From Clostridia bacterium (GTDB taxonomy: Bacteria > Bacillota > Clostridia > Christensenellales > Aristaeellaceae), in contig JAFYFC010000054.1 of the NCBI GenBank assembly GCA_017543905.1, forward strand, positions 1 through 48,268: a stretch of 48,268 nucleotides of DNA. The letters run 5' to 3'. Below, one piece after another: positions 16,539 to 24,419 of this stretch (positions are counted from its first letter, which is position 1; each line of letters begins with the position of its first letter). The position numbers and the translations under genes were made by a program. Below the pieces are notes generated by a model. The model was not told the origin of the DNA and did not search any database. It saw nothing but the letters and a program-made list of their open reading frames with translations.

Positions 16539-17401
16539 TTTGCGTTCACTTCCTCAAAGCTGTAGTTCTGTCTGCGGATATTGTCAGATACTTCAAGTAC
16601 GCCCGTCATAGTATTATCGTAATCATTCATGAGCACCGCAATGAACAGCGCGTCGATTATCGCCAGCTGGCTGGTGCGCGAGGTTATAGCCACCTTGTGC
16701 ATAGGGCTTTCACGCGTCATGGTGGGCAGGATAATATCGCTTGCCTGCCCCACCGGCTGGGCCGGATAGGTGGTGATGCCTATCGTATGCGCGCCGTTGC
16801 GTTTTGCGAGCGTCAACGACTGAATAACTTCCTGTGTTATGCCGGAATGCGATATGCCGACTACCACGTCCCTTGAATCGTAGTGCGTGATCGCAACCGT
16901 GTTCGCGTGCGGGTCAGCATAGCACGCAGCCTGCTTGCCCGCTCTCAAAAATCTCAGCATGGCGTCCTGACACACTATATTCGAGGTGCCCAGACCCACG
17001 AACAGCAGATTCCTGCAGTTTTTGATCAGCTCCGCCGCTTTCTGCAGCTCGGCGTAATCTATGCTTTCAAGCGTGGAGCGCATCGTCTCGCTGCAGGCCA
17101 GCAGCACATCCGTGATCCTCCGCTCGATCCCGCCTTCGTCCTTCTTTATGTCCATCACGTAATCGACCTGCGCGTTCATGCTCTGCGCCATGCGGATGCA
17201 GAAGTCTCTGTAGCCGCCGAATCCGAGATGCCGCGCAAATCTTACCACGGTCGCGACGCTCACGCCCGAGGCGAGGCTGCACTCGTTCACGTTCATGCTT
17301 ATGGCTTCCGAGAGATGCCCTATCATGAAATCCGCCACCCTGCGCTCGCTTGGGGTAAGCGTGTCGTAATGCGAGGTTACGATGCTTATGCAGTCATTCA
17401 T
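16535..17401 (-). CDS. MurR/RpiR-family transcriptional regulator
   Basis: The 288-residue protein has an N-terminal RpiR helix-turn-helix (LTPSERRVADFM at 15-26; SLASGVSVATVVRFARHLGF at 42-61) and a C-terminal SIS sugar-phosphate sensor (about 115-260; LFVGLGTSNIVC, VVGISHSGITQEVI). In E. coli, MurR senses MurNAc-6-P and controls murQ, and its position as first gene of the murQ operon suggests the same here. The start could be ATG 17401 or GTG 17404; AAGGAA lies upstream at a distance that fits either. Confidence 0.9.
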   Translation of the reverse strand: MNDCISIVTSHYDTLTPSERRVADFMIGHLSEAISMNVNECSLASGVSVATVVRFARHLGFGGYRDFCIRMAQSMNAQVDYVMDIKKDEGGIERRITDVLLACSETMRSTLESIDYAELQKAAELIKNCRNLLFVGLGTSNIVCQDAMLRFLRAGKQAACYADPHANTVAITHYDSRDVVVGISHSGITQEVIQSLTLAKRNGAHTIGITTYPAQPVGQASDIILPTMTRESPMHKVAITSRTSQLAIIDALFIAVLMNDYDNTMTGVLEVSDNIRRQNYSFEEVNAK

Positions 17402-17443
17402 CACGCGTCATTCCTTCCGTCATCTGCGTATGAGATCAAGTGC

Positions 17444-17472
17444 ATTATAAGAGCTGCCGCCTGAAACGTCAA
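17444..17472 (-). promoter_or_regulatory. Promoter of the murR-murQ-kinase-nanE-GH42 operon
   Basis: On the minus strand TTGACG, exactly 17 bases, TATAAT: a near-consensus promoter 43 bases before the regulator ATG. Confidence 0.85.
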
Positions 17473-17529
17473 GCCTCTTGCATGCCGCGCGGCAGGTTTT
17501 CGGACAATTCCGAAGCATGCCCCCGGCTT

Positions 17530-17560
17530 GAGCCTGAAGGGGCTAAGCCCCTCCAGGCTC
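17530..17560 (-). terminator. Hairpin after the solute-binding protein gene
   Basis: GAGCCTG...CAGGCTC encloses GGGGCT/AGCCCC, a strong nested stem between the binding-protein stop and the mur promoter. No T run is visible, so it may be a processing or stability structure. Confidence 0.5.
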
Positions 17561-17602
17561 CGGAGCTTTGACGCCTGTGCGAAGGCCCCGTTTTGCCGTG
17601 TA

Positions 17603-19039
17603 TCAGTTCTCGGCTGCGTAGATCTCGGTCGCTTCCTCGATCCAGGTGCTGCCGCCGTTGGTCAGGTATTCGTCTATGAACGCCTTGTATTCCGCCTCGT
17701 AATCGCCCTCGGAAACTATGAGGGAGGCCAGCATCGCGTCAGAGTCGAAGGTGATGTCCTTGTCGACCTCCGGTCTGGTGAATATGTACGCGTCGTCAAG
17801 CAGATGCTCCTCCGCCAGCGCGTAGCCGTACTGGGTCACGGGAGTAAGTATCTGCCTCTCCATGCCGCCCATGCGCAGGCAGGGCCAGTACATGTATCCG
17901 CCGTCGTCGCGGTGCGCGGTGGAATCAGCGTACTTGTCGAGGTATACGATGCCGCTGCCTTCTTCCTTCCACGCCCAGTGTACGCCCTCTATGCCGGCGT
18001 AGGTGAGCTGGTTGCCCTCGACGGAGGTGATGTAGTTAAGCAGCTGCATTGCGGCTTCGGGGTTTTTGCAGGAGGAGGTGATGCCGATAAAGTTTTCGTA
18101 TACCGGCTTGACTACGCAGCCCACGCCTTCCTCGTTCTCTATTGTGGTGTAGGTCATCACGGGCTTGGGATCCTCGGTGTAGCGGCCGGGGAACCAGTTG
18201 TTGGTCGTGCCGATCGGGTCGCCGTAATAGAAGCCGTAGGTGCCGTTCCAGAGCTTCTCAAGGCAGCTCATGTTCGGGATGGTTATGAAGTCGGGCTCCA
18301 TCAGACCCTCCTGATACATGGTGCGGAAGAACTCTATCGCCTGCAGGTAATTGGGATGCATGAAGTACGGAACCACCTGTCCGTCTGCCTGCACGGGTCT
18401 GCCGTAGGGCACGCCGTAGGCGGACAGCACGCAGGTCATCGTAGCCATGAACTGCATCGTCGCCGCGTAGCCGAGCGTATCCGCTTCTCCGTCGCCGTCG
18501 GGATCGTCGAAGGTGAAGGCTCTGAGCACCTCAAGGAACTCGTCGGTAGTCGTAGGAACGTCGAGTCCCAGCGCGTCCAGCCAGTCCTGCCTTACCATCA
18601 GCATATTGTAGCGGCCGCCGCCGTTGATCAGGCCGTATACCTTGCCGTCCACTACCGCGAGGTTGTCGTACAGCAGGCTGCCGTGGTTGGCGATAATCTC
18701 CTGCCCGTACTCCTCCAGCAGGTCGTTAAGGGGCAGCAGCACGCCGTGCTCTATCAGCTCCATCGCCTGGGAGTAGCCGCTGAAGGCTACGATGTCCGGC
18801 AGCGTGCCGGCGGCGGCGAGCGTATTGTACTTCTGGCTGTAGGACGTGTTCTCCACCATCGTCGGGCGGAAGTCGATGCCCGTTCTCTCGCACAGCTCCG
18901 TCAGGATCGTATTGGTTTCGGCGGGCAGCTGGCTCGTGGCGATCAGCGCGGTCACCACAGGACGCGCTTCGTCCTCGGCAAAGCTGGTCATGCCAAGCAG
19001 CATAACGAGCGCCAGCAGCAGGGTCATAAGTCTTTTCAT
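17603..19039 (-). CDS. Sugar ABC transporter extracellular solute-binding protein
   Basis: The 478-residue protein captures an oligosaccharide outside the cell and hands it to the two permeases encoded upstream. It has a signal peptide (MKRLMTLLLALVMLLGMTSFA, cleavage before EDE) with no lipobox cysteine. The mature part has the two-lobed family-1 pattern (LPDIVAFSGYSQAMELIEHG; MLMVRQDWLDALGLDVPTT; a late AAMQLLNYITS). The Asp-rich DPDGDGEADTLGY near 170-182 resembles a calcium loop common in LplA-like proteins. AAAGGAGA precedes the ATG. It is the last gene of the LacI-linked operon. The ligand is unknown. Confidence 0.92.
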   Translation of the reverse strand: MKRLMTLLLALVMLLGMTSFAEDEARPVVTALIATSQLPAETNTILTELCERTGIDFRPTMVENTSYSQKYNTLAAAGTLPDIVAFSGYSQAMELIEHGVLLPLNDLLEEYGQEIIANHGSLLYDNLAVVDGKVYGLINGGGRYNMLMVRQDWLDALGLDVPTTTDEFLEVLRAFTFDDPDGDGEADTLGYAATMQFMATMTCVLSAYGVPYGRPVQADGQVVPYFMHPNYLQAIEFFRTMYQEGLMEPDFITIPNMSCLEKLWNGTYGFYYGDPIGTTNNWFPGRYTEDPKPVMTYTTIENEEGVGCVVKPVYENFIGITSSCKNPEAAMQLLNYITSVEGNQLTYAGIEGVHWAWKEEGSGIVYLDKYADSTAHRDDGGYMYWPCLRMGGMERQILTPVTQYGYALAEEHLLDDAYIFTRPEVDKDITFDSDAMLASLIVSEGDYEAEYKAFIDEYLTNGGSTWIEEATEIYAAEN

Positions 19040-19079
19040 GTCTCAGTTCTCCTTTGCTTTTTTATATTTGAAGGAATTT

Positions 19080-21056
19080 TCATTCCCCCGGATCGTGGTT
19101 CACATATGGCGCATAGAAGCATTCGCCGCTCAGCTCCTCGAGCAGGGCAAGCGGCAGTATTCCCATCGTCCAGCCCGCCATTATGCAGTACGCGCCCCAG
19201 AATTTGTCTATATCCATGCCGTAGTATTCCCACAGCGTCATGTCGAAGGCGCGCATCCAGCCGCCCGCGAAGCGTGTGTCGCTGCCGCCTATCTGTATCC
19301 TTACGATATACTCAAGCAGCCCCCTGCGCGTTTCGAGCCCCTTACGCACGTGTATGTCGCGCTCGTCCTCCAGCCCCCGCAGCAGCGAGAGCGCCACAAG
19401 CGCGTTGTTTACGCAGTAGAGCTGGTCGCTGATCCTTTCGTCCTCCCAGGGGACGGTTATGCCGTTCTCGCCGATCGGATTGTCGCCGGAAACGCCGTAA
19501 TGCTCAAACGACAGGTTGTCCTCGCAGTATATGCCGCCGCAGGGCAGCCGGAGCGCGGCGAGGTAATCTATCATGCGGTTTATAAGCTCGGAATACCTGC
19601 GCTTTCCGGTTCTGCGCGCGGCGAGCAGCGCCGCAAGCAGACGGGCGTTGCGCGAGGAGGTCGTGTGCCCGTAATACATATAGTCCGGATATGCGTCCGC
19701 CAGACGGTCCGTGATGCCGAGCAGCGTGTTCAGGTATTCTGCTTTGCCGGTCAGGCTGTGCGCGCAGGCGAGGAATATCGCGTCCTCGGCGTATATCGAC
19801 GCGGTGCACGCGCCCGTGCCCTCAAACGGCGCGTCCGAAGGCGGCTCGGAGTATTCGGTCGAGGGGGCGTTAAACAGCCCGTTTTGTCCCCATCTGCAGA
19901 AAGCGTCCGCGAGTCTGGTTATCCTGTCGAGCAGCGCGCGCTCGCCCGTGAGGCGGTACATGTTAACCAGCGCGATCCCGCAGCGGCCGGCGTCGATGCT
20001 GAAAACCGTGCGCGGGTACGCATATTTATTGAAATACCACCTGTACAGGCCGTCCTGCGTGCCGCCGCCGAGTTGTCCGTTAACGGCGAAATAATCGAAT
20101 ATGCGTCTGCCTTTCGCCTGCCAGTCGGGATTTTCGAAATATCTGCCCGCAGCGTACAGCAGCCAGCCGGTATACATTCCCGCGTCCACGCGGCGGTTGT
20201 TGTACTTCTCGTGGGTATTGGACATGATCATCTCGACGCTGCCCTCGCTGCCGTCGCCGGGCAGCACTATGCCGCTGTCGAAATGCCAGTTCACTGCCGC
20301 GGCGAGCGCGCTTTCACAGTATCCGCGCCAGTTCCGGCCGTCCAGCGGCGTATCGCGCTCGAGCCTGAGCGGCAGGGGCGGATACGCTTTTTCAAACGCC
20401 GCGCTCACCGCAGCCTCATCGGTATCCAGCAAAGCTGAAAACAGATATGCGTACAGCTGCTTCCATCTTGCATACGGACGCATGTCGGCGGTATCGAAGC
20501 GCGACAGCGCGATAAGCGCCGTGAACACGCTGCCGCTTCTGATAAGCACAGGCTCCGCAGCTGCGCTCTTATTTAATGGATGCACCGCACCCAGAAAGCT
20601 TCCCGCGCGCAGCAGCACCTCGCTGTTTTTCGAGCCTTTGTCTATAAGCTTCGCCCGCGCGGGCAGGTATGCGGCGTTCGTCGCCTGCAGTATTTCCGCG
20701 CCGCCCAGACGGTATTTGAGCGTCCCCTCCGCGCACAGCGCCTGTCCGGTAATGTGATTCGGCTGTCCCAGAACCTCGCAACCGAATACCGACGCCTGAT
20801 ACATATTGTAGGAAACGTACATTTCCGCGTATACGCGCAGTCCCTGCTGCTTTAAGCACGCGAGACGTTCGGTCGCCGGCAGATCAAGCTGCGCTGCCGT
20901 CTGGCGGTCATCGCCCGGCAGTATGAACAGCGCCTGCATATCCACCGCCTCAAGCGCCGCCTCCGCGCTGTCAAACAGCGCAAGCTCGGCGCTGCAGAGC
21001 TCCAGAAACCTTAAAAAGCTTTTGCTGCCTCCGCATACCGCGGCTCTGCATCCCAT
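19080..21056 (-). CDS. Putative (alpha/alpha)6-barrel glycoside hydrolase with N-terminal GATase-like domain
   Basis: I do not recognise a specific family. The 658-residue protein has no signal peptide. Residues 1-130 look like a flavodoxin/glutamine-amidotransferase-type domain (strand-helix pattern, QALFILPGDDRQTA), as seen in several bacterial carbohydrate enzymes. Residues 270-650 are a helical-repeat region rich in aromatic and acidic motifs (NNRRVDAGMYTGWLLYAAGR, SIDAGRCGIALVNMYRLTGE, YAEDAIFLACAHSLTGK, YGHTTSSRNARLLAALL), the pattern of (alpha/alpha)6 glycosidases or lyases. It lies between permeases and binding protein of one sugar importer, so it probably acts on the imported saccharide in the cytosol. 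The start has GGGAGG six bases upstream. Confidence 0.7.
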   Translation of the reverse strand: MGCRAAVCGGSKSFLRFLELCSAELALFDSAEAALEAVDMQALFILPGDDRQTAAQLDLPATERLACLKQQGLRVYAEMYVSYNMYQASVFGCEVLGQPNHITGQALCAEGTLKYRLGGAEILQATNAAYLPARAKLIDKGSKNSEVLLRAGSFLGAVHPLNKSAAAEPVLIRSGSVFTALIALSRFDTADMRPYARWKQLYAYLFSALLDTDEAAVSAAFEKAYPPLPLRLERDTPLDGRNWRGYCESALAAAVNWHFDSGIVLPGDGSEGSVEMIMSNTHEKYNNRRVDAGMYTGWLLYAAGRYFENPDWQAKGRRIFDYFAVNGQLGGGTQDGLYRWYFNKYAYPRTVFSIDAGRCGIALVNMYRLTGERALLDRITRLADAFCRWGQNGLFNAPSTEYSEPPSDAPFEGTGACTASIYAEDAIFLACAHSLTGKAEYLNTLLGITDRLADAYPDYMYYGHTTSSRNARLLAALLAARRTGKRRYSELINRMIDYLAALRLPCGGIYCEDNLSFEHYGVSGDNPIGENGITVPWEDERISDQLYCVNNALVALSLLRGLEDERDIHVRKGLETRRGLLEYIVRIQIGGSDTRFAGGWMRAFDMTLWEYYGMDIDKFWGAYCIMAGWTMGILPLALLEELSGECFYAPYVNHDPGE

Positions 21057-21068
21057 ACGCGTCCTCCC

Positions 21069-21944
21069 TTATCCCTTCACTGCGCCGATCATAAGGCCCT
21101 TTATGTAATATCTCTGTATGAACGGATACGCGATAAGAACCGGCACAAGCGACAGCGATATCGCCGCCATCTTGACGGATTCCTCGGTCAGCGAGCCCAG
21201 ATCGGAGATGTCCGATATGCCCGCGAGATTCTGATAGCTGCTCTCCATCATCATGCCTCTCAGAAACACCTGAAACAGCTGCCATTTCTTGGAATCTATG
21301 TATATCACGCCGTCGAACCAGCTGTTCCAGTGCCCCACGCCGTAAAACATCGAAAGCGCGGCGATAACGGGTATCGACACAGGCAGGACGATTCTCAGAA
21401 GTATCGTGAACACGCTCGCGCCATCCAGCTGCGCGCTCTCCGAAAGCTCCTCCGGCAGGGATACGAAATAGCTTTTCATGACCATCATGTTGTATGCGCT
21501 GATCGCTCCGGGCAGTATGTACACGAAGGGATTGTCGTACAGCCCCAGCGCTTTGTTTATTATAAAGCTGGGTATCAGCCCTCCGCTGAATATCATCGTG
21601 AAAAAGACGAACATCGATATCGCGCCTCTCCCGGCAAGCTTGCGGTTCGAAAGCGGGAACGCGAGCATCGCAGTCATGAATATGTTGAACGGAACTCCGA
21701 CCAGCACGCGCACGACGCTCACCGTAAACGACCTGAACATGTTGTTCGTCCTGAGCAGCACTGAATACTGTATTACCGAGAAGCCGCGCGGCAGCAGGAA
21801 AAAGCCGCCGCCCATGGCTTGCTGGCTGTCGCTGAGCGAATACATGAACACATGCCAGAACGGATAAAGGCACATAAGCGCCATCAGGAACATCACCGCT
21901 GCTATCACGGCGTGACCGAAATTTTCACCTAAGCTGCGTCTCAT
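21069..21944 (-). CDS. Sugar ABC transporter permease (YtcP/MalG type)
   Basis: This 291-residue inner-membrane subunit has six predicted helices and the cytosolic EAA loop SESAQLDGASVF...RIVLP, which docks the ATPase. It ends with the family tail YIKGLMIGAVKG. It pairs with the LplB-like permease 12 bases upstream. No ATPase gene lies in this operon, so a shared MsmX-like ATPase encoded elsewhere is expected. Confidence 0.94.
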   Translation of the reverse strand: MRRSLGENFGHAVIAAVMFLMALMCLYPFWHVFMYSLSDSQQAMGGGFFLLPRGFSVIQYSVLLRTNNMFRSFTVSVVRVLVGVPFNIFMTAMLAFPLSNRKLAGRGAISMFVFFTMIFSGGLIPSFIINKALGLYDNPFVYILPGAISAYNMMVMKSYFVSLPEELSESAQLDGASVFTILLRIVLPVSIPVIAALSMFYGVGHWNSWFDGVIYIDSKKWQLFQVFLRGMMMESSYQNLAGISDISDLGSLTEESVKMAAISLSLVPVLIAYPFIQRYYIKGLMIGAVKG

Positions 21945-21956
21945 TGCGTCACACCT

Positions 21957-22886
21957 CTACATCAGCGCGCTGTCCGCGTCTATCCTTTTGACGATCGCGT
22001 TCGTGCCTACGACGAATATCACCGCTATCGCGGATTTGAACAATCCCGCAGCCGTGGACAGGCTGTATTCCGCTTCCTTAAGGCCCATCCTGTACACGAA
22101 CGTGTCGATTATGTCGCCGGTTTCGAGCACCACCGGATTCTGCAGCGCCAGCACCTGCTCGAAATCCACGCTGAGTATGCTGCCGAGCCTGAGTATCCAC
22201 ATCGTGATTATCGTGGTGCGGATGCAGGGCAGTGTCACGTGTATCGCCTGACGGAAGCGCCCTGCGCCGTCAAGCTGGGCGGATTCGTACAGCTGCGGGT
22301 CTATTCCGGCTATTGCGGCCGTGTACATAATCGACGCGAAGCCGGCGTTTCTCCATACGTTGGTTATAACCAGCAGCGAGCGGAACACGCCCTTGTCCGC
22401 AAGCAGGTTCGGCACCGCGCTCTCCGGCGCGAGCGCCTTGTACACGACGCTCATAATGCCGATGTTCGGCGAGAGCAGAGCATACAGCAGACCGTATATC
22501 ACCACCCACGAAACGAAATGCGGTATTATGAGCGAGGTCTGCACGAATTTGCTGTAAGCGCGCGTGCGCAGCTCGTTAAGCAAAAGCGCTATCAGTATAG
22601 AAGCCGGAAAGCCCGTGCAAAGCTTATAAAAGCTTATTATCACCGTGTTCCTGAGCGCGCGCTTGAAGCCCGCAAGCCGGAACAGCCTGTCAAACACCGC
22701 CAGTCCCACCCAGTCGCTTTCGAATATGCCGGTGTAGATCGAATAATCCTTGAAGCCGATGATGAGACCGAACATGGGCGCGTAATGAAACACAAGGAAA
22801 TACGCTATCCCCGGCAGCGTCATAAGATAGTACGGCCACATCTTTTTTATGGAACGCCGGCGGCTCTGTCTCAAATAGCCCTGCAT
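21957..22886 (-). CDS. Sugar ABC transporter permease (LplB/UgpA type)
   Basis: The 309-residue partner permease begins with the basic leader typical of LplB proteins (RRRSIKKMWPYYLMTLPG) and YAPMFGLIIGFKDYSI. The EAA loop is YESAQLDGAGRFRQAIHVTLP, and the C-terminus contains DTFVYRMGLKEAEYSLSTAA. It is the first gene of the operon, and its promoter carries two CTGTA/TACAG palindromes likely bound by the adjacent LacI protein. Confidence 0.94.
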   Translation of the reverse strand: MQGYLRQSRRRSIKKMWPYYLMTLPGIAYFLVFHYAPMFGLIIGFKDYSIYTGIFESDWVGLAVFDRLFRLAGFKRALRNTVIISFYKLCTGFPASILIALLLNELRTRAYSKFVQTSLIIPHFVSWVVIYGLLYALLSPNIGIMSVVYKALAPESAVPNLLADKGVFRSLLVITNVWRNAGFASIMYTAAIAGIDPQLYESAQLDGAGRFRQAIHVTLPCIRTTIITMWILRLGSILSVDFEQVLALQNPVVLETGDIIDTFVYRMGLKEAEYSLSTAAGLFKSAIAVIFVVGTNAIVKRIDADSALM

Positions 22887-22905
22887 AACGCACTCCCTGT
22901 CAGCT

Positions 22906-22922
22906 CTGTAATTTATTTACAG
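22906..22922. promoter_or_regulatory. Putative LacI-family operator (downstream site)
   Basis: CTGTAATTTATTTACAG is a 17-base palindrome with perfect 6-base arms and a 5-base centre, lying between promoter and first permease gene. Confidence 0.65.
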
Positions 22923-22934
22923 TTTTCTGGAATT

Positions 22935-22951
22935 CTGTAATTAGTATACAG
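22935..22951. promoter_or_regulatory. Putative LacI-family operator overlapping the -10
   Basis: CTGTAATTAGTATACAG has the same length and half-sites as the neighbouring site and covers the -10 box, so a bound repressor would block transcription. Confidence 0.65.
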
Positions 22952-22971
22952 CATACATGCCGCCGCGTCAA
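22943..22971 (-). promoter_or_regulatory. Promoter of the LacI-linked ABC operon
   Basis: On the minus strand TTGACG, 17 bases, TATACT, ending 57 bases before the permease ATG. The rest of the gap to 23085 is AT-rich and holds no gene. Confidence 0.8.
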
Positions 22972-23085
22972 TCCCCAAAGCAGACAATAAATTAAAAAAC
23001 AGCAATATGCACATATATTACTGTTCTATTTTAGTTATTATATATAAGCAGTAAATCAAGTGCGGAGAGTCTGCGGTCTCCGTCC

Positions 23086-24120
23086 TCAGCTTCCTGTCCG
23101 GTGGACGCTGCCTCGGTCGATCAGCTCAACGTCCAATATCAGGTGCGAGTAGGGGATTTCCGGATTGTCGATCTGGCGCAGGAGCATTTCGACCGCCCTG
23201 CGCGGCATCGCCACCTTCGACGCCGAAACCGAGGTGAGCGGGAACGGAAGCGGCAGGAAGGAATGCAGGTTGTCGAAGGCGATTATTGAAAACGGCACTG
23301 CGCCCGCGTTTTCTTTGCCGCGCTCGAGCATACGGCTTCTGGCCAGCACGTCCCACGCGATCACGTCGTTGTAGCACACTATCGCCTCGGCGAGTATGGA
23401 GCCGTCCTTTCTGAAAAGGCGGGAAAAGTACCTGCCCTCGTTGTCGAAAAACACGTTTTCGGTCTGAAACGGCATGCTGCGGGCGCGGTAGGCGGATATG
23501 AAGCCCGCGTAGCGGTCGACCGAGGATGAATTCTGCTGCAGGGTGTCGATATACACCGTGCGGTAATGCCCCTTCGATATAAGATGCTCCGCCACGAGCC
23601 GCCCCGCCTTGTAGTCGTCGCTGCTTACGTAATTCGCGGCGTGATCGCGGAAGCAGCGCCCGATCAGCACGAACGGTATGCGCAGGTTTTCAAGAAAGGT
23701 AAGATTGTTCTCGGTTTGCTGCGCGGGACACCAGATTATCCCGTCCACGTTCTGTCTGGCTGCGGTTTTCAGGCATTCCAGCTCTATCTCCTCGTTTTCG
23801 TCGGTATTCATGAAAAACGAGGTATAATTGCTGCGCCTGAGCTCGTTTTCGATTATACGGGTCATGAACGCGAAAAACGGGTTGGACGTATCCCCCACGA
23901 TCACCGCGATAAGTCCGCTGCGGGACGCGGGCGCGCCCGCTGCGCTCCGGCTTCTTCTGTAGCCGAGTCTGTGCGCGCTCTCGGCTATTATCGACTTCGC
24001 TTCGTCGGATATGTCGCTTCGGTCGTTCAGCGCGTGCGATACGGCGGTTATCGAGTATCCGGTATCCGCGGCTATATCGCGCAGCGTTACAGCTTTGCGC
24101 GGTCCGGCTGCGCCTGCCAT
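23086..24120 (-). CDS. LacI-family transcriptional regulator
   Basis: The 344-residue protein has the LacI helix-turn-helix and hinge (VTLRDIAADTGYSITAVSHA at 11-30, then LNDRSDIS; HRLGYRRSRSA) and a periplasmic-binding-protein-like sensor domain (LIAVIVGDTSNPFF; VDGIIWCPAQQTE; AIVCYNDVIAWDVL; PLTSVSASKVAMPRRAVEML). It precedes the ABC operon on the same strand. CTGTA/TACAG palindromes lie at its own promoter and at the ABC promoter, which points to control of that operon and itself. The effector is probably a sugar. GGGGGTG lies before the ATG. Confidence 0.94.
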   Translation of the reverse strand: MAGAAGPRKAVTLRDIAADTGYSITAVSHALNDRSDISDEAKSIIAESAHRLGYRRSRSAAGAPASRSGLIAVIVGDTSNPFFAFMTRIIENELRRSNYTSFFMNTDENEEIELECLKTAARQNVDGIIWCPAQQTENNLTFLENLRIPFVLIGRCFRDHAANYVSSDDYKAGRLVAEHLISKGHYRTVYIDTLQQNSSSVDRYAGFISAYRARSMPFQTENVFFDNEGRYFSRLFRKDGSILAEAIVCYNDVIAWDVLARSRMLERGKENAGAVPFSIIAFDNLHSFLPLPFPLTSVSASKVAMPRRAVEMLLRQIDNPEIPYSHLILDVELIDRGSVHRTGS

Positions 24121-24138
24121 GCAAACACCCCCTTCGTT

Positions 24139-24153
24139 CTGTACGCCGTACAG
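24139..24153. promoter_or_regulatory. Putative autoregulatory operator of the LacI gene
   Basis: CTGTACGCCGTACAG, a perfect 15-base palindrome, sits next to a minus-strand TATACT (24152-24157). Its half-sites match the ABC-operon sites but the spacing is two bases shorter. A matching -35 is weak. Confidence 0.55.
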
Positions 24154-24306
24154 TATAGCACACGGTCCGCAGTTTTGCCAGCACCGAACGCTGAAATTTC
24201 AGTAAATTTAAAGAACATAATTTCAGCTTATAAAGGTTTTTTGCACAATAATTCTACTCACTTATGATTTGTTTTACACATTAAATACTAAAATCCGCAA
24301 TCGCAC

Positions 24307-24335
24307 TTGAAAAACAGCCCGCACAGGATTATAAT
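24307..24335 (+). promoter_or_regulatory. Promoter of the arabinoside/glycyl-radical locus
   Basis: TTGAAA, 17 bases, TATAAT, leaving an 85-base leader. No CTGTA/TACAG palindrome is present here, so this operon is not an obvious target of the adjacent LacI protein. A perfect CTGAAATTTCAG palindrome lies further upstream at 24191-24202. Confidence 0.8.
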
Positions 24336-24419
24336 TTGCATGCTGAAAATATAGTTAAATTATAAGCAAAACGCGGCATTCACGCATACGTGCCGCACAC
24401 TCACGGAAAGGAGCAAACC

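Noticed and set aside
17528..19432. 634-codon plus-strand open frame opposite the solute-binding protein gene
   Set aside because: It is a shadow frame with odd composition (His/Val/Gly/Arg-rich) and no signal, domain or ribosome site. The minus-strand gene has clear homology.
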